Translations under genes and position numbers: made by a program
Assembly: GCA_008330645.1 (NCBI GenBank)
Contig: VLTN01000038.1
Coordinates: 1-64,000, forward strand
DNA from: Cafeteria roenbergensis
Lineage: Eukaryota > Sar > Bigyra > Bicosoecida > Cafeteriaceae
DNA: 64,000 nucleotides
Direction of reading: 5' to 3'
In this document: in pieces, positions 54,235-64,000 of the stretch
Numbering within the stretch: the first letter of the stretch is position 1
Layout: every line of letters begins with the position of its first letter
The notes under the pieces: model-generated
Told to the model about the DNA's origin: nothing
Seen by the model: only the letters and a program-made list of their open reading frames with translations
Databases searched by the model: none

Positions 54235-57103
54235 CTACGGCTCTGCCGGGGCACGCCTGACCCACACGCCCGCGTCCGTCAGGCGCCATCCCCGCTCCGC
54301 CGCAGCTGCGGGCTCGTCGGCCGGCACCAGCGCGTCCATCGGCCCGTGGAAGCACTCCTCCCCCGGCGCGAGCACGTTGAGCACGTCCAGCTGCAGGATA
54401 TCTGCGCCGCCCTCGTCGCCCAGCAGCGCCCCCACGTTGGGCTGCGTTCGCCCCAAGTCGCCGTGCACAAACTCCTTCACGTACGCGCCCGCCGACGTCA
54501 CCAGCCGAAGCACGAACCAGTGCGCGTTCACCCATCGCGTGCGCATGCCGTGGATGACCTTTGGCCGATCCATCAACGATCGACGGTGCAACACCCGCAC
54601 TGCGGCCCGACGGCGGGAGGGGGGCGGCACGATAGGGTGGTAGCGGGGCCAGCAAGAGAGCGGCGCGGCCGCCTCTGGCAGGTGCGGGGAGGAAATCGGG
54701 GGGGGGGGGGGGGTTGTTGCTGCAAAAAGCAACGAAGCTGCTGCAATCAGCGGCTGCGCGCACTCTGGCAAGGCTCGGTGGGCTGAATCACGGCGGACAA
54801 TTCAAATGACTGCGTGCAATAGTCGCTTCCAACCAGCGCCTTGGCTTGAAAGCCACTGCAGCGACCACTGTGCCCTCAGCCCCGCAGCCACCACAGCCCC
54901 CCAGGCAGCCCCAGCGCATACCAGCCCCAGCGCATACCAGCCCCCCAGGCAGCCCCGAGCACCCTCCCTCCGTGATCCGTGTCTCACCGGGCGTCGTCTG
55001 GCATACGGCCAGCTCTTTCACCGCGTCCAGCCGCTCCCTGAGAAACTCCGGCGTAACCGCGGCCTTGCATCGCACCAAGGCAGCGTATTCCTTTCGCTTG
55101 TCCCCCGCGCCCGCCGTAACCGCGTCGACGTCCGACGTTGTCGCCAGCCGCAGCTCTGTCACGGTCACGCCCTCCGGCGAGCGGTTGATTCGCATCGCGG
55201 CTTGGTCGATCGCAGCCTGTGACACGCTGCTGATGCGCGGCTGTTTCAGCTCCAGCACGAACGGCCGACCGCCCCCCAGCATCCGCACGTCCACGTCCTC
55301 GCGACCGGATCCGTGCAGCCGGCTGTCCGCTGCGCCGAATAGGGGGGCTAGGTGGTCGGCAGCCACCTCCTCCACGCTCCGGTAGAGCCCCTCTTGGCCC
55401 TCCAGCCGCCACGCCGTCTGCGACACCCCTCTGGCCGTCTTGCTGTACCGGCCGCGAACGAAGAGCGACTCCCGGCGAACTGCAACCCATCCTTCCGCCG
55501 GCTCTGCCGGGCACTTCGGGGGGCAGTTGAGTCCGGGAAGAGTGGCAAGCGCGTCGCCGAGCGACACGATCGACGACTCAACCTTTGCAAGCGTGACGGC
55601 GGCACAACGGACACGCGCACCCTCTTCCAGACGCAACACCTGTGCCTGCCCATGCGTGCCATCGGACCGAGACGCGTCGCGCATGTCAGCTGAACGCTTC
55701 CCACGGGGCCCGGACAGGGCCCCGCCGGCGTGATCAGCCGCACCGGCGTGATCAGCCCCCGCCGCCGCCGATGACGACGACGACGACGACGACGAAGTCA
55801 CCGCTGTGCCACTGGCAAGCGGGGTGCCATCGGCCGCCGACCCGTCCGAGGCCCCGCCACGGCCACGGCCACGGCCCCGGCCCCGGCCCCGGGTGAGACC
55901 CCCTCTGCCCCTGCCCCGGCCCCGGCCACGGCCCCGGCCACGGCCCCTCGAGGCAGCCTCCCACGCCCCCATCTCACCAGCTGCAATGGCAGCCTCGTCG
56001 GCAGAGCCGCTGTGCGTGAAAAACACGGACAGATCCGCCACTGCGTCGATCGCAAGCACCACGCCCGGCAGAGCCAGCCGCAGTTGCGCGATAAGCCGGT
56101 GTTTCACAGCTCCCTTCAGCGGCAGAGCCGACCACGACGGAGGGGGGGACATAGCCGAAGTGGGTTGGTCGGTAGAGCCGGGTGGAAGTGTCGCTCCCGC
56201 CTTCCTCGCGCCCAGCATCACGCACGCATCACGCACCGCTGCCGATGCCGCCATCTCCACACCGACCCGCACCCGGTCGACGTCCAGGCCCTTGGCGCGA
56301 AACCGCGCAACCACGTGTGCGGTCAGACGACGCACGGGGCCTCCCGCGACGAACTCGGCCAAGCGCGAGGCTTCCGACGCCGGGTCCGTGTCACCGTGCG
56401 AGACTGGCGCTGGTGGCGCCAAGGACGAGGATGATGATGACGATGACAATGATGACGATGACGATGATGACGCCGACGGCGGCGTCGCGGCGGCGGGGCC
56501 GCTGCCTGTGCCGCTCGCAGCTGCTGGCGCGGCGGCTTCGGTGAGGCTGCCGGCGAGCGTGGAGGGTCTCGATCCAGTCACGGCCGGGTCAAGCGCGGCT
56601 CGCTTGGCCGGCGGTGCGCTCGCTTCAGCATCAGGGTCGCCGTCGTCGCCAGCAGCGCCAGCCGGAGCGGCGGCGCGCGCTGCAGTCATTGGCGCGTCGG
56701 CTGCGGTGGCGGTTGCAGACGCCGTCACCGGAGCCCCCGCGGCGTGGGCGCCGGCAGGCGCATCCAAGCCCCCCTGGGGCAGGGCCAGGTCGTCGGTGAG
56801 CACGCCAAGGCACGCGCAGCAGTATCCCGCAGGCGCCACGACGCGGTTGGCGGCTGCGCCTCTGTCGGGCCAGCCGAGCAGCGTCGTGCAAGCGGCGGGC
56901 GACGCAAGGTACGCCCCCTCCGAGTCAATGCCCAGGAAACGCAGCGCGCAATACGGGCACACGCCGGCTGAGTGGAGGAAGGCGCTGAAGCGCGGCATCG
57001 CCTCAAGGCGAGAGCGGACCACGGCCGCGTCGCGCTCTGGCACGGCGACGAAGGGCGGCCCGGACGGGCCGGCCGCGCATGCAGTCGCAGCACTACAGGA
57101 CAT
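54235..57103 (-). CDS. PUS10: tRNA pseudouridine synthase PUS10
   Basis: Two exons, 57103-54988 and 54599-54235, joining in frame (phase 1) to 826 aa. Pus10 makes pseudouridine 54/55 in the T-arm of tRNAs; in animals it also promotes microRNA processing. The N-terminal zinc-binding domain shows VCPYCALRFLG and a later YCCACLG pair; a THUMP-like region follows. The catalytic domain has REPLF-like RRESLFVRGRYSKTARGVSQ and the active-site GREDVDVRMLGGGRPFVLEL (catalytic Asp near 602). The splice join gives QTTPVRVLHRRSLMDRP, as in human QKTPLRVLHRRPL, then AGAYVKEFVHGDLGRTQPN. Between N- and C-terminal domains about 200 residues of Ser, Ala and RG-repeat (384-414) disorder are inserted. The intron holds a 16-base G run and a duplicated 15-bp unit. 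Confidence 0.95.
54698..54713. repeat. G16 homopolymer in PUS10 intron
   Basis: Sixteen consecutive G on the plus strand (C on the transcribed strand), close to the acceptor of the PUS10 intron. Its length is prone to sequencing error. Confidence 0.85.
54899..54959. repeat. Duplicated CAGCCCC-rich units in PUS10 intron
   Basis: CCAGCGCATACCAGCCC occurs twice in tandem, flanked by two copies of CCCCCCAGGCAGCCCC, giving a mirror-like nested repeat near the PUS10 splice donor. Confidence 0.8.
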
Positions 57104-57255
57104 TGTCGCGCCTGCGCGGTGCGGGGAACAGTCCCGCGCGCTCAAGGGCGCCGAGTTGTGACGGCTCGTCGGCGGGCGCTTTGTGCTCGGGCAGAGCCGT
57201 GCTTGGCATCGGCAGCACCGGCCGTGCTGGCACACTGCAGGGCCGGTCGGCAAGC
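57104..57255. promoter_or_regulatory. Short divergent promoter, PUS10/giant protein
   Basis: 152 bp between start codons, one of the shortest in the window. No motif was recognised apart from one GGCAGAGCC copy of the dispersed motif at about 57,190. Confidence 0.45.
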
Positions 57256-60200
57256 ATGGGAGCGGGCGCTTCCCTCGAGAGGCTTGCCAGCCAGACTGGC
57301 GTGCGCTTGCCGCCGCACGAGCCTTCTCCCTGGGGCGCTGCTGAACTGTCTGTCAACGCGGTTCTCGGCCAGCCATTTGTTTCCGCGCCCAGGCATTCCC
57401 GCGGACTCCGGACGGCCCCCAGCGCTGACACGGGGGAGTACTTCGTCTCAGAGGTTGACAAGGCCTTTCTTCGTGCGATGGACGACCAAGACGCGGCGTC
57501 TATGGCCGCACTGGAGCACGAGGGGCCCGATGCCCTCGGCCGAGTGTTGCGCACTGCCGGCCGCAGCCAGGCGCAGTCTGCGGACCCGCCGAGCCCGTTC
57601 GCCGCAGACCTCGAGCAGCGCCGGGCCCTCGCCAGGTTTGCCCTTTGCCTTGGCAGTCTGATGCAGGACCGGGCCGTCCTGGTGTGCCCCGCTTCTCGCG
57701 ACTGGCACGAGGCGCCGCGCGTTGGCTCCAGGGTTGTGCTGGAGACGAATCGGTGAGATTGCTCGGCCGCCACCGCCCGGCCCGTGCCCGACGCAGCCCG
57801 CCGCCACAGCCCTGCGGCGAGTGGTGTCCGCCACACCAAGCGCGTACTAGCCTCGCGCCTGCGCCCCGTCCCGCCGGGCCCCGTCATGGCCGATCCCGAG
57901 CGCAATGGCTCGGGTCTGGGCGGCTGCTTGCAAGCAATTTCTCGGCTTGAAGCCGCTGCGGCGCGCGCCGCCCTCTGAGCCAAGTCCGATGGATCCGTGT
58001 CGCCCAACATTGCCTTTCGCCGCCCCGGGCCGCAAGCGGCGCTGGGGGCGAGAGAGGCTCGGTCGTGCAGCAATGGCTTTGCCATCGCACGATGTTCATT
58101 CGCAGCGAATTCCGAGCTTGGCCCCAGTTGCCCGTCGACTGATCTCCCAGAGTCGCGCAAAATTTCCTATTTCAATGCCTGAATCCTAGTTCCGCGAGCC
58201 CTCCCCAAACCCTCCCTCTCTCTCCCAACACCCGTCCGCCCTCCCAACCCGCTCGCAGGCGAGAGTACCCGGTGCACGAGACCGGGCAGGTCACCCGCCA
58301 ATCGGGCTCCACCTTCACCGTGCGCTGGCCGAGCGGCAAATCCACGCTGCACCTCTGGCGCACCCCGCCCGAGTCCGAGGCGCCCGTCAGACTGTCCTCG
58401 CTCACCGTGAAGCCTGCCGGCTTCCTGCCCGATCTGCATCGCAAGGAGGACTGGCAGAGCCGGGTCGACGGGTGGGCGGCGCGCAACCCCGAGGCCGCCG
58501 CCGCCATCGGCCTCAAGCGGGCAGAGCTGCTTGCCGCGCTGGACCCCCGCTCGCTCGGCCACGTGTGGACCGCGGCGCGATCTGAGCGACTCTGCGCCGC
58601 CCTCGGGCGCGTGACACCGCTAGCAGCGCGCGGCGCCGGAGTGTCGCTCCGGCTCCAAGAGCCCCAGAGCGCCGCCGCGCCGGCATCGGCGCCGGACCCC
58701 GGGGCGGCGGGGACGACAGCGCCGCCTGTAACGGCAGGCGTTGAGGGCCCCGTGGCCCGCTCCCCACCACCGGCCTTTGGCAAGCCTGGCTCCGGCGACC
58801 CGCCGTCCAGCTGGCCAGGCAAGCCTGGCTCCGGCGACCCGCCGTCCAGCTGGCCAGGCAAGCCAGCCTCCGCCGACGTCCTGTCAACAGGGGCTGTGGA
58901 GCTCCTGGTGGAGCTGGTGGCCCAGACCGCCATCGACGTTGCAACCTCCACCGCAGCGAGCGCCGGGGTGTCTCTCAATCGGCGCCAAGGGCAGAGCCAC
59001 TTGCCCCACGCCCTCGCACGCCCGTCAGCCAAACGTGGCGAAACGGTTGACGGCAAGTCGTCAGGTGAAACCGCTCCGGAATCTTCGCTGCCGCTGTCGG
59101 CCGCCGCCAGAGCCGCATCCGCCACGGTGGCGGAGCTGCGAGCCGCTGCCGCAGCGGTGGTCGAGGCGCAGGTGGCAGCGGACGACGCGGCCGACTATGC
59201 TGCAGCGCGGCTCAAGCTCGCAGCGCAGACGGGCTCTGCCGCAGACGCCGCCCCCACCAACGCCGCCCTGCAGGCGGAGAAGGAGTCAGCTGACGCCGCG
59301 GCGCTGGCAGCCGACAGGGCAGCGCTGGACGCGGAGCTGGCCGCGGAGGCGGCCGGGGCCAGGCTGGCAGAGCTCAGCCGGGGGGGTTGCCACTTCGTCC
59401 CGGGGCTCGGCGGCCAGGACCCGTTCGTGGCAGCCTTCTGCGAGGTGGCTCGGGCCGTTTGCCGCGCTGCTGTGGCGGAGCTGGCGGAGGTGGCTGCCGC
59501 CGTCACCGACGAGGGCGAGGCCGCGACAGCCATAGCAAGCAGGGCCCACGCGGCCTCGGCCGCGCTCGGCGCCGGCGTCACCGGCAGGGCGCTGGTGCCG
59601 CTGGTGTCGGCTCTGCTTGCGATCGATGGGGTGGTGCCGGTCGCGGTGCTAGTTTTGCCAGCGCTGACTCAAGTCACTCGGTGGCTGGCAGCCATCGTTG
59701 AGGCTCTGCCAGACGCGCGCCTGGCAGCGTCGGCCTCCTCCGTCGCACCCGTGCGGAAGCGCGGCCGCGCTCAGCCGACGGACCACTGGCTGCTGTCCCT
59801 GGAGCGGGCATGTGCCTCGGTGGGCGCTTCGATGGCGGCTCTGGTGGTGTCAGCGGTTTCGCCTAGTGAGGAGGAGGCGGTGCAGGACCGTTGGATGCAG
59901 AGCGGCCTGCTCAGTGCAGGCCTCAGCCAGGGGGCGCTCACTTCGCTGGCAGAGCTCGCATCCGGCTCGGGGTCTGACCCCAGCTGGTCGTGGGGCCGGG
60001 CCGTGGCGGAAGACTCGACGGGCGAAACCGCTGTTGTGGCCGCAGACGGCTCCGTCGACGAGGCGGAGTCTGCGCGGCAACTGACGGGCTCCGTGAAACC
60101 GCTGTCGAAATCGTCGCGGTGGCACGCTGTGGCCATGACGAACCGAGCGACTTCGGTTGACGTCGTGAGCGACTCCGACGTCGACACTGTCCTGGCCAGC

Positions 60201-63200
60201 GCAAGGCGAGCGGCCGTGGTGGCTGCTGCTGCCGAATCGGGTCGCGCCAGCCGTGTCGCTGGTGCCGGTGCTGGTGCCGGTGGCGGTGCTGGTGTCTGTG
60301 GCGGTGGCGGTGTCGGTTCTGTTGATGTCGCCGCCGGTCATAGCGGCGGCAGCAGCGACGTCGGGCATGTGATGGTGTCGATTGATGTTCCATCGGACGC
60401 TTCGAGTGACTCCGACCCGTCCCGATGGGGGTCAGACGCCGCTGTCACGGCCTGCCTGTGGGCCGTGGCGGACGACGCCCCGTTGACCTTCACGATTCGG
60501 CGATCGACCAGCAGCACGACCGACTCCGGGCCGGACTTCACTTCACAGGAGTCGCTCACCGTGGCGAAACCGGGCACGGCGCTGCTGAACTGGATCGACT
60601 GCGCCACCGAACACGCCGCATTCACGGGCCCCCCGCGCCGACGTCCGGCGGCTCTCAAGGCGCTGAGGGCCTTCGCGTCCCTCGACCGATCCTTCCTAGC
60701 GGCGGCCGCCCACCACGCGCGCGTTGGCAGAGCTGTGATCCTTCCGGCGCTGCTTCAGATTGCGAGGACCATGGCTGGCGACACAGCCGCCGAGGGGTCC
60801 ACGAAGCGGGAGGAACAGCTTCGCGTGGCAGAGCTGTCAGCTGCGGCTCTGCCGGCCGGGCCAGCAGCCAAGTCCCTTGCATCGGCACTCCGCACCGTGC
60901 GGAGAGGAGCGGAGTCGCTCAGCGCTCAGGAGACCGGCGGAAAGTTGCGCCGAGCGCGGGAGGACGGCGTCCCAACGGGCAGAGCCCACACCCGAATCCT
61001 GCCAAGCGCAGGCCTGGCGTTGCCCACCGGCGCCTCGTCTGGCGCCGGGGACCGCGCCGCCGTCGGCGCTGCCGGCCGCGGCGACGGAAGCGGCGAGGGA
61101 AGCGGCTCTACCGAAAGCAGAGCCGCTTCGTCTGTGGAGGAGGCGCTGCCGTCGGTGCGTGTGCCCGCAGGCGTCGACGTGCCCGTCAGCTGGGCTCAAG
61201 TCAAGCTCCAGTGGCGCCGCAGGGCTCTGCTGCTCATGGCTCTGCAGCCAGCGGCGGGATTCGGGCTCTGCCCGAAGGACGGCTCTGCCAAGGACTCGTC
61301 CTCGCAGCTGCGCGAGCAGTGGAAGGATTCTCTTTCGCCGGCGTCGCTTGCTCCGATGCTTGAGCGATGGGCTAGTGATGGCGGCATGACTGAGGACGAC
61401 GGAGAGGGGGACGGTGGCGAAGCCGGGACCCGTTCCGGCTCTGCCGGGTGCGCGGAGGGGTCAGACCCCGTCGACAGGTCCTCGACGGCGCTTCGTTTGG
61501 CCGTCGCCTCTTGCGCCATGTATATCCGTTACGGCGGGGGCACCTCCTCGCCGCGGGCGTTGCTGCCTGCGATGCGCCGCCGCCAGCTGCGAGCCGAGGC
61601 GCGAAGCTTCGGCCTGGGGGCATTCACGGCGCTGCTGTCAGCCACAGCGCACAGCGCTGCCCGTCGCGACGTGCTGGTGCGCCTTCGGCCGGCACTGCGC
61701 GCAGTCGAGGGCGGCGGCGGCGGCGCAGAGGCGAACGGTGGGGGTGGTGGGGGTGGTGGAGGTTCTAGCTTCGGCGTCGGCGGCGGCGGCGGCGTCGGCG
61801 GCGGTGGCGGGTCTGCGGCTGGCGCTGCTGGCGCCGCCGGGGCAGGTGCGGTCGCAGGGGCCGGCGCCTCAACTGCAACCATGGTCGCTGCAGTGCTGTC
61901 TGCCAGCCCGGAGCAGCGCGACGCCGACGCCCGTTCGGCTGAGCCGCTGTCCATCGCCGAGGCTGCGCTTGCCGCGCAACGCGCAGCCATTGGGCTTGCG
62001 ATCGACCAAGTCGTGCGCCCGGAGCCGGAGACCCGCTCCAGTGACCCGGACTCTCACGCGGCCGAAGGCACCCGTGGCGGCGCCCGTCGCCGGCGGCCCT
62101 CGATTGGGAAGGATTGCATCGCTTCCCCACGGAGTCAGCTGGGGGTGGTCGCGCGCCTGATTCGTTCTCGCGGCGCCGGGCAGGGCTGGCAGTCGGCCGA
62201 CGCGTCATACAGCTCTGCCCATCACTACTCCATCGGCATCAGCGGCGCATCGCTCGAGGCCGCATCGGCAGTCCAGAGCGCGTGGGTCGAGCTGATGCTG
62301 CTGGTGGGGGATGTGGCGACGGCGGCGGCCTCCGCGGGCGATGCCGCGCTGACCCACGCGGCGCTGTGGGCAGCAACGCAAGACTTCCAGATGCAGGATG
62401 CGGAGTTCCTTCTCCGCACCGGGATCGTGCCGGTCATCGCACACCTCTGCTCCGTGAAGGCGTCAGCTGACAGAGCCGCGGCGATTGCGCACGCCGACGG
62501 CTGTCTGGCCACGCCGGACGACGACCCCGCCGGAACCCTCCTCGACATGCCACTGCTCTGGCCAGCTGACACCGTCGAACGGCGCTTGCGGGACGGCTCC
62601 CTCTCGGCGCTGGAGGTGGTTGCGCTCATCAAACACGTCGGGCGGGCTATCGAGCGGCACTGCCTGCCCCAGCGCCGCGCCCGCCACATCGCCGCCTATG
62701 GCAGCGCGGACTGCAGCGATATTCGTCGCTCGGACTGGTGGCGCTCCCGCGGCCTCTCCTTACCGGCGCATTATTTGGCCGACACGCTCACCACGAGCCA
62801 GGTGGCGCAGCTCTACCGCCAGTTCACTTCGATTGCGGGGCCAGCCTTTGCTGAGGCGAGGGCTGGCCCCGGCCCCGCGTACCCCGGGGCTCCGGACGCT
62901 GACTTCGCCCTGGGAGGCCTCGGGGCGCCGGCTCTGCCCCTGCCGGCGGCCTACGAACCCTGGTCTGGAAATGGCAAGCGAAACAGCCGTGAAACCGCTG
63001 CGGCCGCGTCGCGATTCAACGCTTCGCCCGGCCTTCACGCCCTCCAACATCCGGACGGCAGAGCCGCTTCGGGTGACGACGACGACGACGATGACGACGG
63101 CGTCACTGCCGGCGCCGCTGACGGCACGGGCCGCGGCCGCCGCCCCCGCCGGCAGAGCCGCTCCCCATCGGTTGCCGCGTCGCCAAGGTGGACGGGCCGG

Positions 63201-64000
63201 GGTCAGACCCCGCTCGCAACTCCGCCGTTGTCCGCATCGCTGGGCGTTGCACAGCTGGCCCAAGGTCAGACTGAGCGCGCCGCTGCGAGAAGCGCCGTGT
63301 TCTCGCCGCTGCCGCCAGCCCACGACGGCGGGCCGCTCCTAGCCTCCCCGCTGGCCACGGCGCCCCCTGGCCCTCTCACCGCCACTCCTGGCTCTACCGA
63401 ACGAAGTGGCTCTGCAGCACTTACCGGTGGCGACAGGCGCCCTGGCGCGGTCGGTGGACCAACATCGCCCGGGCGGGCTCCTGCGCCGAGCCCCGCCCGC
63501 GCCCGTGTGCCCGACTCCGAACGCGTCGCGTCGGCGGGCCTTCAGGGGAGTGCGGCACCGCTGGTTGATGGCCGAACAGCCCACGTCACTCGTGTTATGG
63601 GGACGGCCGCCTGGGGAATGTTCCGTATCATTGCTGCAAGGGCGTGCGGGGCGCGGCGCACTCCGCGCGAAACCGCCATGGCACTGCTGGGAAGCGACTT
63701 TGACCCGACTCTCCGTGGCGAAACCGCTGGCGTTGCAAGGGTGGGTGTCATCGCTGACGTCGACGGTGACGTCGAGCAGGGCCAGCTCTACCGAGCGCCA
63801 TTGGGCGGATCGACAGCCGACGGAAGCTGCCGGCCACCGGCTGGCCTGGCTGCTGCAGCATCTGCCGGGGCTCTGCCGGCAGAGCCGTCGCTCGGGGCGT
63901 CGCCGTCGGAAGTGGTGTTTGAAGCCAAAATCCGCCTTGCTCTGCCGGGAACGGCTCTGCCAAGGGCGGCGCTGACAGGCGAGGTGTTGGTCGAGGAGAT
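57256..64000 (+). CDS. Giant protein with MIB/HERC2-like fold, N-terminal part
   Basis: Exon 1 is 57256-57752; exon 2 starts at 58259 and stays open to the end of the window, giving over 2,000 residues of an incomplete protein. The splice (CG|GTGAG ... CTCGCAG|G) restores frame and joins GSRVVLETNR with REYPVHETGQVTRQSGSTFT then VRWPSGKS, a small beta-barrel like the MIB/HERC2 domain of ubiquitin ligases; the assignment is tentative. MGAGAS at the start fits an N-myristoylation signal. The remainder is Ala-rich and helical with Gly/Ser linkers, for example HAALWAATQDFQMQDAEFLL and LPAHYLADTLTTSQVAQLYR, an acidic run (DDDDDDD) near 63,075 and a Pro/Arg-rich disordered region. No catalytic domain is seen; it could lie beyond the window. 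Many copies of the dispersed DNA motifs occur in it. Confidence 0.7.

Noticed and set aside
57079-57255. Upstream in-frame start of the giant protein at 57079
   Set aside because: The extension overlaps the PUS10 coding region on the other strand; the ATG at 57256 gives an MGAGAS start and leaves a 152-bp promoter.

Overview
The window is nuclear DNA from a eukaryotic, very GC-rich microbe (roughly 70% G+C by eye; not computed). Genes are spliced with strikingly uniform junctions (GTGAG... donors, ...CGCAG acceptors) and encode eukaryote-only machinery: a clathrin-adaptor sigma subunit, prefoldin, ribosomal protein eL18, a Commander-complex subunit, an axonemal dynein-associated protein and a TALE homeodomain protein. 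DNAI7/IC97 implies a motile flagellum at some life stage. The TALE domain style, the CLU/TPR protein and the absence of any plastid protein suggest a flagellate protist, perhaps a heterotrophic stramenopile such as a bicosoecid (Cafeteria-like). Haptophytes and other GC-rich algae are not excluded; the assignment is inference only.

Layout. 1-20 kb: aspartyl aminopeptidase (-), CCDC93 (+), CLU/TPR protein (+), BIG BROTHER-like RING ligase (-), prefoldin 5 (+), a 100-aa coiled-coil protein (-), AP-2 sigma (+), DPH3 (-) and a TALE homeodomain protein (+). 20-33 kb: DNAI7 (-), eL18 (-), an orphan membrane protein (+), a Nudix hydrolase (-), NDUFB8 (+) and Notchless (-). 33-47 kb: a 1,663-aa Ubl-BTB-NPH3-like protein (+), the AAA ATPase NVL (-) and a 1,445-aa orphan coiled-coil protein (+). 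47-64 kb: an orphan multipass membrane protein (-), a 4.9 kb gene-poor stretch with an AT-richer island and a decayed ankyrin-repeat gene, PUS10 (-), and the first two exons of a giant protein that runs off the window (+).

Organisation. Genes mostly alternate strands, so neighbours share short divergent promoters (about 125-500 bp between start codons). Functionally they are a housekeeping mix: ribosome biogenesis and translation (eL18, NLE1, NVL, DPH3, PUS10), folding (prefoldin), endosome and membrane traffic (CCDC93, AP2S1), respiration (NDUFB8) and flagellum (DNAI7). No operon-like logic is visible.

Most notable signals: (1) several short, dispersed, mostly palindromic DNA motifs (cores CTCTGCC/GGCAGAG, TCAGCTGA, GAAACCGC, GGGGTCAGACCCC) that recur far above chance inside coding regions and are read in different frames in different genes; (2) introns placed exactly after the ATG in three genes; (3) an NPH3-type BTB protein; (4) an isolated AT-richer island with an ankyrin pseudogene. 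No rRNA, tRNA, CRISPR array, intact transposon or virus-like element was recognised.
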